A stretch of DNA of 64,000 nucleotides from Frigoriglobus tundricola. GTDB lineage: Bacteria > Planctomycetota > Planctomycetia > Gemmatales > Gemmataceae. A model generated the notes under the pieces. That model saw only the letters and a list, made by a program, of their open reading frames with translations, did not search any database and was not told the DNA's origin. Where the stretch lies: the NCBI RefSeq assembly GCF_013128195.2, contig NZ_CP053452.2:744001-808000 (forward strand), in the 5' to 3' direction. The translations under genes and the position numbers were made by a program. Shown piece after piece: positions 36,602 to 46,806 of this stretch. The stretch's first letter is position 1. Each line of letters opens with the position of its first letter.

Positions 36602-36890
36602 CCATTATGCGCTATGTGTCGCCTACTCTAGGCTACATCTTCCCCCCCCCCGTTATCGCATGATGTGCCTACAGAAGCTAAACGTACGAATGGATTATAC
36701 GTTAACCTGACTGTTCTCCGTCTACTGGCCTGTAATAACAACATAAACACAACTATTTGACCTACGTGGCCGTCAACGGGAGTATGTCACGCACGATCCT
36801 GTCCCTCTAACGTACCCGCCCGGCGGATCACGTGATTGACGAGTGATTTATGTTGGATGGCATCCGTTCCTGTTCTCGGAGGATGCCTTC
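36602..36890. other. Low-GC spacer, no gene
   Basis: About 290 bases with a run of ten or more C near 36,640 and AT-rich DNA after it. No gene or repeat is recognised; base composition rises sharply at about 36,840, where the IS66 remnant begins. Confidence 0.4.
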
Positions 36891-37232
36891 GTGTCCGACT
36901 CGTCTCCCCGTTCCCGTTGTGATGCCGCCACCCGGCGGTGGTCCGAACGCCTCGAGCGGTTCGCGGCCGGCAACCACACCGTCGCCGCGTTCTGTACCAC
37001 CGAAGGGGTGTCCCTGTCCATCTTCTACCTGTGGCGGCGCCGGCTCACCCGGCCCGTCCCGTCGCCCGCCGCTCCCGCGCTCGCGGATACGGTCCGCCCG
37101 TTACCGACTGCGACCATCGCGACCGGCTGGCACCGCAACCAAAGCCGCTCCAGGCCGGGAGCATCTTCGCGTCCGGTCAAGCATTGGGTGAGAACGAAAC
37201 GGCAGTGGCGAGCATGGCGGCTGGCCGCTTAG
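36891..37232 (+). pseudogene. IS66-type accessory ORF remnant
   Basis: The first ~60 residues (RRWSERLERFAAGNHTVAAF, then CTTEGVSLSIFYLWRRRLTR) match the helix-turn-helix of the small IS66-family ORF (TnpA type). After residue ~70 the sequence loses similarity and no TnpB or TnpC follows, so only the left tip of an IS66 element remains. Confidence 0.6.
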
Positions 37233-37406
37233 CTCGCCGCCGTTTCGCAACGCAAGCCAGTGCTTGATCCGGCCCGGCGGCGGCTGTATGCGTGACAGCC
37301 AGAAGGCCGCGTGTCGTAGCCGTCGCGGAGAACCGGAAGGGAATCGACCTTTCCACTGTTCATTGGCAGGATCAACGCACCCGAAATCGATTTCGGGGTG
37401 AAGGGG

Positions 37407-37577
37407 ATGAGTTGCGATCCAATCTTCGGTCTTATCGATCTGACGACCGGCGATTACACGGCCGTTGCGATGCAGAACAGTTGGCACCCGCCGACTCGCA
37501 CGCTGTTCGGTTGCCCGCTCCGCGTGATTGGGGCCATCCTCACCACGTACCTCGCGGCCCGAAACAAGACAGCGTAA
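37407..37577 (+). CDS. Small protein or gene fragment, 56 residues
   Basis: ATG at 37407 reads MSCDPIFGLIDLTTGDYTAV, then WHPPTRTLFGCPLRVIGAIL, to TAA at 37577. The frame is open further upstream (INAPEIDFGVKG) and its third codon positions are mostly G or C, as in real genes of this genome. No ribosome-binding site or family is recognised; probably the 3' part of a truncated gene. Confidence 0.4.
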   Translation: MSCDPIFGLIDLTTGDYTAVAMQNSWHPPTRTLFGCPLRVIGAILTTYLAARNKTA

Positions 37578-37688
37578 CACGATCGCTACTTGACACTCTG
37601 AAACTGAGCTGGTGAAGTAGGCTGAAGTGTCACGGTATTTGTCACGGTAAAGGGTGCGATTTAGCCAATTCCGTGCCAAAAGTGCGAT

Positions 37689-37728
37689 CTGAGCAGATGC
37701 CCCAAATCGTATTGGGGCATCTGCTCAG
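37689..37728. terminator. Perfect 17-bp hairpin
   Basis: Arms 37689-37705 and 37712-37728 with a 6-base loop, followed some 13 bases later on the plus strand by TATTTTTTT. It separates the 56-residue frame from the repeat-protein gene. Confidence 0.6.
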
Positions 37729-37800
37729 GAAAATGCTTCTATTTTTTTCAGCTCTTTCTGCCGGAAGTAAACTCCATACTTCCTCCGACGGTCTGACACG

Positions 37801-39612
37801 ATGACACGACCACTCCACCGTCCCCCTCGTCCGGGCCTCACCGTTGCTCAGATCTTGGACTGGGCTGACGCGTTTAAGACCCGCTTCGGCCGGTGGCCCA
37901 CCCGTACCGACGGGCGTGCGGTCCTGCCCGACACCACTTGGTTGGCCCTGGACGCGTGCTTGAAGAGAGGCTCCCGTGGGCTCAACCCCGGCTCCTCGCT
38001 GGCCAAACTGCTGCTCCGGCACCGGGGACGGCGACACAAGAAGTACCTCCCCCGGCTCACCCCCATCCTGATCTTGAGCTGGGCCGACGCCCATCACACC
38101 CGAACCGGCGAGTGGCCGTGTCAAGATACCGGGCCGGTCGCCGATGCCCCAGGCGAGACATGGTCTGGCGTGGACGCTTCGCTGGCGGTGGGCCTCCGGG
38201 GGCTGCCGGGCGGCTCGTCGCTCGCCCAACTCCTCGCGGCCCATCGAGGGGTCCGCAACCACCTGGCGCTGCCCCCACTCGCGGTGGGGCAGATCCTGGG
38301 CTGGGGGGACGGTCACCGCGCCCGCACCGGCAAATGGCCCCGTCGGGATTCCGGCCCGATCCCCGAAGCCCCGAGTGAGACATGGAAGGCCGTAGATAAG
38401 GCACTGATCGACGGCCATCGGGGGCTACCGGGCGGCAGCTCACTGGCCCGACTCCTTCAGGCCGAGCGGGGCGTCCGCAATCCGGCAGCCGTGCCCCGAC
38501 TCCAGTGCTGGGAGATTCTGTTCTGGGCCGACTTCCACCACGACCGGACCGGCCACTGGCCGACCGCGAATTCGGGTGCGATCCCCGAGGCACCGGGCGA
38601 GACATGGGCACGCGTCGATGATGCCCTCCGGGCCGGCATACGGGGGTTGCCCGGTGGCGGCTCGCTCGCCCGTCTCCTGCACCGTCGGTGTGAGAAGCCG
38701 AACCACGCAGCTCTCTCGCCACTGACCACCGAACGGGTCCTGGCTTGGGCGGACGCGCATCGAAGCCGGAGCGGGAACTGGCCGATGTGCGGGTCCGGGA
38801 CGATTACTGACGCCCCAGGCGAGACGTGGGGCGCGGTGGACGAGGCGCTGCGGTTCGGTCGTCGCGGGTTGTCGGGCGGTTCCTCGCTGCCGCAGTTGCT
38901 GGCCACCGAGCGCGGGGTTCGGAACTCGGCAGCGGTGCCACCGCTCACCCGCGAACAGATCCTCACCTGGGCCGACGCGCACCACGCCCGCACGGGTCAC
39001 TGGCCGACCACCAGCTCCGGTCCCGTCGATGGCGTGCCGGGCGAGACGTGGTCGGCGGTGTCTGCGGCCCTGAACACCGGTAGCCGTGGGTTGCCCGGAG
39101 GCGGATCGTTGGCCCGGTTGCTCACGCAAGACCGCGGCGTCCGCAACCACATGACCCTGCCGCCGTTTGCGGTCGAACAGATCCTCGCGTGGGCCGACGC
39201 GTATCACGTCCGGACCGGTGCGTGGCCGTGCGTCAAGAGTGGTCCGATCCCGGAATCGCCGGGGGAGACGTGGACGACCGTGGGGACCGCATTGAGCCGT
39301 GGGCTCCGCGGTCTGCGCGGTAGAGACTCACTGGCCCGACTCCTGGCTCGGGAGCGCGGGACGCGGAACCCCGCGGCCGTGCCCGCGCTGTCCGTCGAGC
39401 AGATCCGGCAGTGGGTGCGCGCCCACTGCCGGCGGACGGGGTGCTGGCCACGGCGGAACGACGGACCGATCCCGGAGGCTCCGGGGGAGACGTGGGCGAG
39501 GGTCTATCACGCCCTCCGCACGGGTCTTCGGGGGTTGCCGGGCGGGTCGTCGCTGGCACAGGTGGCGCAAGAGTGCGAGGCGACACCTGCCGTTCAGTCG
39601 TGTGTCTCCTGA
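37801..39612 (+). CDS. Protein of eight tandem 74-residue repeats
   Basis: 603 residues, almost all made of eight head-to-tail repeats of about 74 residues. Each follows L-x4-QILxWADAHHxRTGxWP, then SGPIPEAPGETWxxVDxAL, xxGxRGLPGGSSLARLL and xxRGVRNxxALPP. Invariant Trp, the GETW block and the GLPGGSSLARLL block are kept in most copies, with DNA-level divergence between copies, so the array is under selection and not a recent expansion. The Trp/Gly/Pro spacing recalls the helicase-associated (HA) helical domain, but that link is tentative. No signal peptide, membrane segment or catalytic motif is seen. It lies alone, flanked by spacer DNA. Confidence 0.8.
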   Translation: MTRPLHRPPRPGLTVAQILDWADAFKTRFGRWPTRTDGRAVLPDTTWLALDACLKRGSRGLNPGSSLAKLLLRHRGRRHKKYLPRLTPILILSWADAHHTRTGEWPCQDTGPVADAPGETWSGVDASLAVGLRGLPGGSSLAQLLAAHRGVRNHLALPPLAVGQILGWGDGHRARTGKWPRRDSGPIPEAPSETWKAVDKALIDGHRGLPGGSSLARLLQAERGVRNPAAVPRLQCWEILFWADFHHDRTGHWPTANSGAIPEAPGETWARVDDALRAGIRGLPGGGSLARLLHRRCEKPNHAALSPLTTERVLAWADAHRSRSGNWPMCGSGTITDAPGETWGAVDEALRFGRRGLSGGSSLPQLLATERGVRNSAAVPPLTREQILTWADAHHARTGHWPTTSSGPVDGVPGETWSAVSAALNTGSRGLPGGGSLARLLTQDRGVRNHMTLPPFAVEQILAWADAYHVRTGAWPCVKSGPIPESPGETWTTVGTALSRGLRGLRGRDSLARLLARERGTRNPAAVPALSVEQIRQWVRAHCRRTGCWPRRNDGPIPEAPGETWARVYHALRTGLRGLPGGSSLAQVAQECEATPAVQSCVS

Positions 39613-40001
39613 CTCGGTCCTTCAGTGTTGCCGATCCGCAGTTCTCCAAACCCCCGGATCGGAGATGCAACAATCGTTCGGGTCGTCGCGTGCCAAAGGG
39701 TTCTGGGGGCAGAACTTTGCATACGTGTGCGCCCCGCACTCCTCACGGTTCCGAGTTGTCCCGCCCGCGTTCTCGCTCGGATCACCTGTGGCGTGGTGAC
39801 CGCAGCCGAATGGGCGACGACCAACCGCGGTTCACCCCGCCAATTTCGTATTCAGCAAACTACCGCACACGACTGATACCGACACTTCCTACCCCGCGCA
39901 TCCTGACCAGCCTGGCGGAACAAATTCCGCCATCCCGTTTGCCTTCGCAACCCGCATAGCGCATTTATGTACACTATATGGCAATTCTGGAGGGCACGGT
40001 C
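39613..40001. other. Spacer without a gene
   Basis: About 390 bases of mixed composition after the repeat protein. Short frames lack start signals and coding bias. Nothing recognised. Confidence 0.4.
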
Positions 40002-40238
40002 ATGCAGCAAATGGCGTTGAACGGGTCAGAAGTGTGGGCCTTCGTCGTCGAGACAGACGAGGGGATGCGGGTTCGGTTCGCACTGGACGACTGGCAGCAG
40101 CTCAACCTGGGCCACGGACAGCGCGTGCCCGTGCGTGTGGCCGGGAAAGATGATGTGTGGCTGTTTGTCTCCAGCGTAACGGAACTGCCGCCGGTAGTGT
40201 GGGTCACGATGTCGCGGCGGGTGAGGGCAGCGGGTTGA
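40002..40238 (+). CDS. Small beta-rich protein, unknown function
   Basis: 78 residues from an ATG preceded by GGAGG; an ATG eight codons earlier lacks a ribosome-binding site. The sequence (GSEVWAFVVETDEGMRVRFA, LDDWQQLNLGHGQRVPVRV, DVWLFVSSVTELPPVVWV) alternates hydrophobic and polar residues like a small beta barrel. No family is recognised. Confidence 0.5.
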   Translation: MQQMALNGSEVWAFVVETDEGMRVRFALDDWQQLNLGHGQRVPVRVAGKDDVWLFVSSVTELPPVVWVTMSRRVRAAG

Positions 40239-40374
40239 GTGGACCGTCGAGCGGTCGGATTCGTATCATTCCCATGCCGCATTCTGCTTCATTCTTCTGG
40301 CCGCTAATCTGTTACAATTTTAAAACTATCATGCAACAAAAGACAAAAAACTCATCGGTCAAGCGGAATGGATC

Positions 40375-40638
40375 ATGGGCATTGGCGAGGCGATGCGACT
40401 CGCCATTCTGCGCATTTTGGCGACGGACCAGAAAACGGTGACCGCGCTGGCAACGCTCTGTCGAGTCGAGATTGTCAACGTCTCCCATCACCTGAAGATT
40501 CTGAAAATTGCCGGCCTCGTCACTAGCGAGAAAGACGGTCGCTTCATGACATATCGCCTGGCAGGTGCGAACACAAAGGGCACCATACTGGAACTGTCTC
40601 ACCCGGCGGGGGTGAAAGTCAGCATCCCGCTTGGATAA
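40375..40638 (+). CDS. ArsR-like winged-helix regulator
   Basis: 87 residues with an ArsR-type winged helix: GEAMRLAILRILATDQKTVT, a recognition helix in EIVNVSHHLKILKIAGLV, and wing SEKDGRFMTYRLAG. Cys residues for metal sensing are not placed as in ArsR/SmtB, so the signal is unknown. Translation upstream of the ATG continues in family-like fashion (DKKLIGQAEWI) to a stop without a normal start codon, so the true N-terminus may use a rare start or has been shortened. Confidence 0.68.
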   Translation: MGIGEAMRLAILRILATDQKTVTALATLCRVEIVNVSHHLKILKIAGLVTSEKDGRFMTYRLAGANTKGTILELSHPAGVKVSIPLG

Positions 40639-40645
40639 ACGAAAG

Positions 40646-40676
40646 CGGCACCACCCCAAGGCTGGGGGCGGTGCCG
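40646..40676. terminator. Two-way terminator
   Basis: A perfect 12-bp stem (40646-40657 with 40665-40676) with a 7-base loop, squeezed between the stop of the regulator and the stop of the convergent secreted-protein gene. Confidence 0.7.
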
Positions 40677-40677
40677 G

Positions 40678-42054
40678 TTACTTGGGACGGGCCTGGATTG
40701 CTTTCGCCTCGCGGACGAGCTCCAAATTTGGGTCACCGGCCGCGAGGGTAGCGACCATCCGACGACAGGACAAAGAACGAGAATCAAGCGAGCTTACCCA
40801 TGTCAGAAAATCTTGTCGTAAGGGCTCCTGTTTCGGGTCTTTTCCACGTTTCAGTATGTCGGAGATGCGAAGAGCGGCTTCGGGGGGAATCTCACCAGAA
40901 AATGCCTTGATGAGGAGCGGCTTGGTTCGGTCAAAGTATAGCAGTAATTGCTCAGTGGCCGCCTCACGAACGGAGAACGCCCCGTCGTCCAACTGGCCGA
41001 TCCACTCGTTGATCTGTTTCTCACTGAGAGGGGTCACGCGAGCGCGGAGATCGGATTCAAGGCGAGTCATCCACTCCTTGGGGAGGCGATTCCCGAAGGT
41101 CGCTCCAACATACGCTCGCAGCCAGAGGGATTTAATACCCTGTAGCCGGATGCAGTATTCGTCGGGTAGTTGCTGCGAAAACCCTCGCCACAAGCGGACT
41201 GCGTGCAGAAACCGCAGGGGGACAATTACACGCTCATCTGCACCATATTTGGGAGATTCGCAAATGGCCGCGAGCAATAAATCGAGTGCATCGCGTCCTC
41301 GCACCCAGCGTGGGCGCTCCCAATTGGCCCAGTCTTCAAAAATCTCGTTGATTAATATGCGGTCGTTGGACGACAAGACGGCATTTGTATCCCAATCGTG
41401 TAACTTTCGCGTTCCCTCTGGACTTTCGCGTAGAAACTCTCGGAGTTCGCGCTGGATAAATCTGTCGCGGGTGACAAGCAGCAACTCGGCGCCAATCGCC
41501 GCGAATTGCGGATGATGCGTTCCGAGGACGCGATCCGCCTGCTCGGCGAGCCGTTCGGCGTTGCGTGATGACACCGAGCGAGCAATATCCGCACGAAGAG
41601 TTTGAACGAAATGCTCTGAACAGCGCCCAATCTCGACTCGAACGGGTCGGCTGATGACAACCGAGCACGCCTCGCGTCCACCGAGTTCGGCGCGCACCGA
41701 ATACTTGAGACGAATCACTGCCGGACCCGCTGGGATCTCGCCGTATACTAATTTATGCACAGCGATACGGGCGGTTTTTTTGTCACCACGCCGAAGAGGC
41801 ACGAAACCCGGTGCAGGACCGAAACTGAATAGTTGGCGCTGCTGCGGTCGATGGAAGACGGGCCATTCCCGCGGGAACTCGACCTCGAACGGACTGCTTG
41901 TCGGGTCGGACCACACACGGAGCGGGTGCGTACCCGTGTAGGTCGCGGTGACTTCCAGTAGGAGTGGGCCGCCTTCAATGGCATCGACAACGCGGACATC
42001 AAGGGAGAAAGTGAGCAGGCTCTGGAAAGCGATCGCGGCAACCAAGGCGTTCAT
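40678..42054 (-). CDS. Exported planctomycete protein with C-terminal HEAT-like module
   Basis: 458 residues. A signal-peptide-like N-terminus (MNALVAAIAFQSLLTF) is followed by a beta domain (LLLEVTATYTGTHPLRVWSD) resembling an extracytoplasmic Ig-like fold, then a helical region. Near the C-terminus, WIGQLDDGAFSVREAATEQL and PEAALRISDILKRG match the degenerate HEAT-like module common in planctomycete exported proteins (typically LDxxxFxVREKAxxEL...LEVRRRIxxLL). Function unknown; GC content is lower than in the backbone. Confidence 0.68.
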   Translation of the reverse strand: MNALVAAIAFQSLLTFSLDVRVVDAIEGGPLLLEVTATYTGTHPLRVWSDPTSSPFEVEFPREWPVFHRPQQRQLFSFGPAPGFVPLRRGDKKTARIAVHKLVYGEIPAGPAVIRLKYSVRAELGGREACSVVISRPVRVEIGRCSEHFVQTLRADIARSVSSRNAERLAEQADRVLGTHHPQFAAIGAELLLVTRDRFIQRELREFLRESPEGTRKLHDWDTNAVLSSNDRILINEIFEDWANWERPRWVRGRDALDLLLAAICESPKYGADERVIVPLRFLHAVRLWRGFSQQLPDEYCIRLQGIKSLWLRAYVGATFGNRLPKEWMTRLESDLRARVTPLSEKQINEWIGQLDDGAFSVREAATEQLLLYFDRTKPLLIKAFSGEIPPEAALRISDILKRGKDPKQEPLRQDFLTWVSSLDSRSLSCRRMVATLAAGDPNLELVREAKAIQARPK

Positions 42055-42304
42055 TGCGGCCTGCCATGATGATGTCTTCGGAATGCAACACTCCGGTCAG
42101 CCAAAAATAAAAACTACCGCGAACTTCATCAAGTCCAAGTTATTAAGAGGCCCTAACTCTTTGAAACCCGGAGATGCAACCCCCTGGTTTTCGCAGGGAA
42201 AATCTCAAAAAATTAGTGCCTCTAAGTATCAGCTTTACTCTTTCTCCGTCGCAATTCATCGCGTCTGAGCGCAACAAGAGATTACAAAAAATCTCCGATG
42301 GTAA
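42055..42304. other. Low-GC spacer upstream of the exported protein
   Basis: 250 bases, A+T-rich, probably holding the promoter of the 42054 gene. A weak hairpin (GAGATT...AATCTC) near 42,283-42,300 may end the adhesin mRNA. Confidence 0.4.
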
Positions 42305-45300
42305 CTACCCCGGATTTTTGACGGTCAACTCGACCGGCTTTTGAGTCGTATCGTTTTCCGTGCCAGCGCCGACATCGTTGTTCGCGCCAGGCGTCTTGGC
42401 GACTGTAATGGTAAAGGTATTTGCGTCAGTCATCGTAACGGTAACGGAATGCTTAAATCCGGATTTGTCAATCTTAATATCGGTTGCGCCAGTCCTCGCA
42501 TCTTTAAACATAAAATACTGATTGTTTACAAGGGTTCCCGTCGATCCGGATTTGCCGTTGCTTAAAGTGTTAAGAGCGTCGAAGTATTCCTTTGTTCCGA
42601 GCACGGCAGCTTGCGCGACCGATGTCGCCGTGACGGTGACCCACGATAAGCCGACGTTGTCCACCATCGGCGTCCCATCATTTAATAAAACTCCCAACGG
42701 CGGGAGGTAGTCCGGCGTTGAGTTGCCCTTTTCCTGACCTTTCATGATGCCGGTCGCCTGGCCGTCTGTGACAATTTCTTTCACGCTGACCTGCGTGAGG
42801 TCCGTCATGTCCCCAGAATCGCTCTTGATTGTAAACCCATATTGTTGAGCAATGCTTACGGCGTACTTGCCGTTCCCTTTATCAATGACTCCTGGGGCCT
42901 GAGCTACCCCCTTGAGCATTGTTACCCCGACCGGAACCGCTGCAACGCTAAAGCCAGCGCTGTCGTAGAGCTTTTCTGCAGGTTTAAAGGAATTGACCAG
43001 GCGCAAGTCAAGCTGACCCGCATTCACACCAGCCGCCTGATTCCCCGCAGGGGGGGCTGTTTGCATACTGCCCTGAAGCGTCAACGCGGCGTAGCTCGTG
43101 TACGTTGCCCCGATGGGAGCAGGAATCCACGAAATCGCTGGGATTTTGATAGGCGCATCGGTGGCACTTTTGGCGCCATTGTCGTCCACCGACACAACGC
43201 GGCCATTTAAATCGCTCTGGTTGATGATCTGCCAAGCGATTCCTGTAAACTGAGGCAGCCATCCACTTAGATAGAGCCTTACGGACGTATTCACTCTCGG
43301 CGGGATTCGGTCCTGGGTCATGCCCGGAGGGGTTTGATTACCGACAACGTGACCGATCGGCATAACACGCCCACCTGCTACCGACCTCAGCCACAGTTCA
43401 ACTCCATAGACTTTTGCTACGGGGAGATCTTTTGGTGGATTGTTGCCGTCCACCAGTACCGCATTGACCTGAATCCCATCGGCCGTCGGCGTTACGCCGG
43501 TTGGCGTGACTGACGTGCCCACATACACAACGCCACTCGAACTCGGCCCGAACGTCACCGTCGTGGGTCCACTAATCTGACCCGGCCCTGAGGCGATACT
43601 GAACGTTACGATCCCGCCTGTCAAGGCATCTGGACCGGTGATCAGGTAGCCGACATCGATGGCTGTCCCCACCTCGCTAAAGTCATCCGATGTCGAGAGA
43701 GTGTCGTTGACTTCAGGTTGGATTGCGGCCGCCGCGCCGCTGCTCTCGTTGGTCCAATTGAACGTTCGCGTGTCGGTAGCCCCACCACCGGTGACCGAAA
43801 CCGTGACCGTATAGGTCGCCGTCGCATCCGGGATATGGCCGGAGATCGCGGCCAACCAGACGCCGGGCGATATTTGAGTTCCGCTGATCGTGGCGCCCGG
43901 GAGCCCGGAGATAGTGAACGTCAACGCATCGCCGAGGAGATCGGTCGCCTGGATCGAGCCGCCAGAAAGCAGAGTAATGTTCCCCGAGGCATCCGTCTTG
44001 GAGAGCACATCGTCGATCTGACCCAACCGGTTGGTGTCGGTGATCGACCAGTTGAAGCTCATACTCCCCGACGAACCGCCCACCGTATCCGTCACAGTAA
44101 CCAAGTACACGCCGCCGTTGGTCTGAGCGTCGGAGTAGAACGGCGTACCGGTAATCATGCCCGTGGTCGTCGGGCTCAAAGAAAGACCGGGCGGGAGGCC
44201 GGTCACGGTGTATGTCGGAATCTGGCCCGTCGTGTTGTTCAACAGCGTGAGCTGGAGCGAGACCGCCTCGCCCTCCGCATTTGCTTGGCCGGGTATCGCA
44301 TACAAGGCGGCCGGGTTCGTGGTCGAACTGCCTCCAGAAGCAGTGCCCGGTTCATATCCTCCGGCGCCCGCTGTGACGTTCACACCCGAATTGAGGGCGA
44401 GTTGCTCCCACCAACTGCTCGCGCTCGTCCCGCTCACGACATCCCCATTCGGAGCTGTGAACTCAATCTCGTCTTCCCCTGGAGCCAATCCGGAGATCGC
44501 GTAGCTTCCGTCCGCTGCCGTCGTCGCGGTTGCGATAGTATTCCCGTTTTGGTCGATCACTGACACGTGCACCCCAGCGAGGGCTGTCTCGCCGTTGTCA
44601 CGAACCTTGTCGCCGTTGCTGTCGAGAAATGCAGTTCCAGAAACCGTGATGGGTTGGAAGGCCAACGCGTTGAGCGTGGAGTTCGGGCCGGGTGTATTCA
44701 CCGATCCGGACCACGACGATTGTCCGGAATCACTCATCACGTAACTGGCCGGCGCGGAGAACTGGACGCCGTATGAACCCGGCGCGAGGTTCGAGAAGGC
44801 ATACGCGCCAGTGCTGTCGGTCGTCGTTGTGATCGGGGCTCCCCCGGAGCCCGTCATGGGATTTCCGTTAGAATCGAGAAGACTGACGGTCACTCCCGCC
44901 AGTCCCGTCTCACCCACGTCAGCGATTCCGTTTCCGTTCTTGTCGAGCGTAACCGTACCCGATACGGTCGAGGATTGCGCGACCGGATATGCCTGCGCGT
45001 CGGCTTCTATCGTTTCACCGGCACCCAAGGTAAGTGATTCAGACAACCCCGAGGACGACCCGTTGAGGACGTAGCCGGCTGGTACGGTGAAACCGAGGGT
45101 GTATGTCCCTGGAGCAAGGCCGGTCACTGAGTACGTGCCGGCCGAGCCCGTGGTGATCGTGGCAACCGAATTCCCGTTGGCGTCGAGTAACGCCACGCTC
45201 GCTCCAGCGAGGCCATCGCCGTTCGTATCCTTCCACACAGTTCCAGACACCGTGGCCGCCTGACTGTGCGTGTACGCTGGCGCGTTTACAATCTGGGTTT

Positions 45301-46021
45301 GACCGGAACCGAGGGGCACGGACTGTTGCGTGCTGCGAGAAGTGCCGCTGAGCACATAGCCGGTCGGCGCTACGAAGGCGACGGTGTAATCGCCCGGTGC
45401 GAGCCCAGAAAATGAGTAGTTGCCGGTGGACCCTGTGTTCGTCGTGGCAACGGTCTGTCCGTTCGAGCCGATAAGAGTGACGCCAACCCCCGCCAACCCG
45501 CTCTCGCCATTACCTTCTTGCCTGTCGGCGTTCGTATCGACAAACGCCGTTCCGGAGACAACTCCGGGCTGGTACGCCAGCACGTAAACGGAATTGTTCT
45601 GTCCAGGGGCGGACGCGGAGACGGTCAGCGTTGACAGGTTCGAACTCTCAAACCGATAGCCGGTCGGCGCGGTCAGTTGGAGTTGATAGGTGCCCGAAAG
45701 CAGATTACCGACGGTGAACATCCCGTTGGCATCGGTGGTCGCGCTGGCGCTCTGGCCCAGAACGGCGACGGTCACACCCGGCAGGCCCACATTTGGAGTT
45801 TCCCCGTTCATATCGACCTGGACGATGCCAGAGATCGCGGTCGAGGCGGTAGCCGAGTACGCCGGCACGTCTTCTTGGAGCGTCTGTCCGGCTTGAACGG
45901 TGACTTGGCCGGTCCAGGTCGCTGACGGTCCGTCGATGAGGTAACCGGCCGGGGCCGTGAACTGGATCGTGTCGGTTCCCGAATTGAGCACAGCGAGCGA
46001 ATAGGTGCCGTTGGAGAGGGT
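42305..46021 (-). pseudogene. SdrD-repeat surface adhesin, N-terminus deleted
   Basis: About 1239 codons remain. The visible protein starts in mid-domain (STLSNGTYSLAVLNSGTDTI), then has five complete SdrD_B/Cna-B-type repeats, each with SGTxFxDxNxDGxxxxGExGLAGV and YxxxGLAPGxYxxxFxAPxGY blocks, followed by putative-Ig domains (TYTVTGLPPGLSLSPTTTG) and a long beta-rich C-terminus ending VELTVKNPG. Such repeats stiffen cell-surface or secreted proteins. There is no signal peptide: at about 46,020 the reading frame meets a truncated glycosyltransferase-like gene in another frame, so the first part was deleted. The GTG at 45,991 is not a credible natural start. Confidence 0.78.
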
Positions 46022-46590
46022 AGATGTGCGCGCTCGCAGAACGCATAATCCTCCGACAGAGACCAGTGCCCGCCGGGGTCGGGCGCAACTATTGGTCCGA
46101 AGAACGGAACCAGTGGGGACTGGAACCGGAGGTTACAGATCGGAAGGTCGAACTGCTCGTGGACCGCCTCGAACACGGCGCGACGGGTGTGGACGAATCC
46201 GAACCCGCAGTATCGAATCTTCACCAGTCCGCCGTGATTCCCGAACCGCACAGCGGTCGTACCAGGGAGGAACTCACAGGCGAACTGCCGTGGACCCTTC
46301 TTCGGGTACAGGCCGCAGGTGAACGGTAGATCGTGCGCGCGGAGTTTGGCAACATCGTTGGGGTCGAATGCCACGTCCGCATCGACCCACATCAACTCTT
46401 CGAAATTCTGGCCCAGCGCGTCAGTGGCCATTTGATTGCGAACGGCATCGACCGCCGAGTACCCGCGATATCGCCACACCGGATACCCACGGCGTTCCAG
46501 TTCGCGGAGAGCGTCGTCGCATCCTGGGTCGATGGAGGCGCCGATCGGAACCAGGACGACGCAAGTCGCGGGATTAGAATCGGACGGCAT
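46018..46590 (-). pseudogene. Glycosyltransferase-like gene, 3' end deleted
   Basis: From MPSDSNPATCVVLVPIGASI the protein has the alpha/beta start, a DxD-like motif in ELMWVDADVAFDP, and later RYCGFGFVHTRRAVFEAVHE and WSLSEDYAFCERA, a pattern of GT-A-fold glycosyltransferase-like proteins. After CERA the frame runs out of frame into the adhesin DNA (LPSPTAPIRSL), so the last part is missing. The breakpoint is at about 46,018-46,022. Confidence 0.6.
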
Positions 46591-46641
46591 CCAGCCTCCG
46601 GTTGGGCGATCCGCTGAACGCAGGCTCATCGGATGAGTCAA

Positions 46642-46806
46642 GAATGCAGGTGACGGTGGCCACCGGTAATCCAGAGAGTAATTCTGTGAAGCGGCGTGCC
46701 GAACTTCAAGTTCGAATCACCCCGTTTTGGCTATGGGTTATCCTAAATGACCGTTTCGTAAGTTGGGGTTCAGGGAGTAACGGAACAGAAACTACAGTTA
46801 AGTCCG
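46642..46806. other. Spacer, nothing recognised
   Basis: Low-GC DNA between two broken genes. Confidence 0.3.

Noticed and set aside
37801..39612. CRISPR or DNA satellite array
   Set aside because: The periodicity is 222 bases (74 codons) in one open frame with silent divergence; it is a protein repeat, not a repeat-spacer array. No CRISPR array is seen anywhere in the window.
39613..39960. Several frames of 70-180 codons after the repeat protein
   Set aside because: No ribosome-binding site, no coding bias, mutually overlapping, Arg/Pro/Thr-rich translations typical of chance frames in GC-rich DNA.
40331..40374. Upstream ATG for the ArsR-like regulator
   Set aside because: The ATG at 40331 is in a different frame from the winged helix; the in-frame upstream sequence has no normal start codon.
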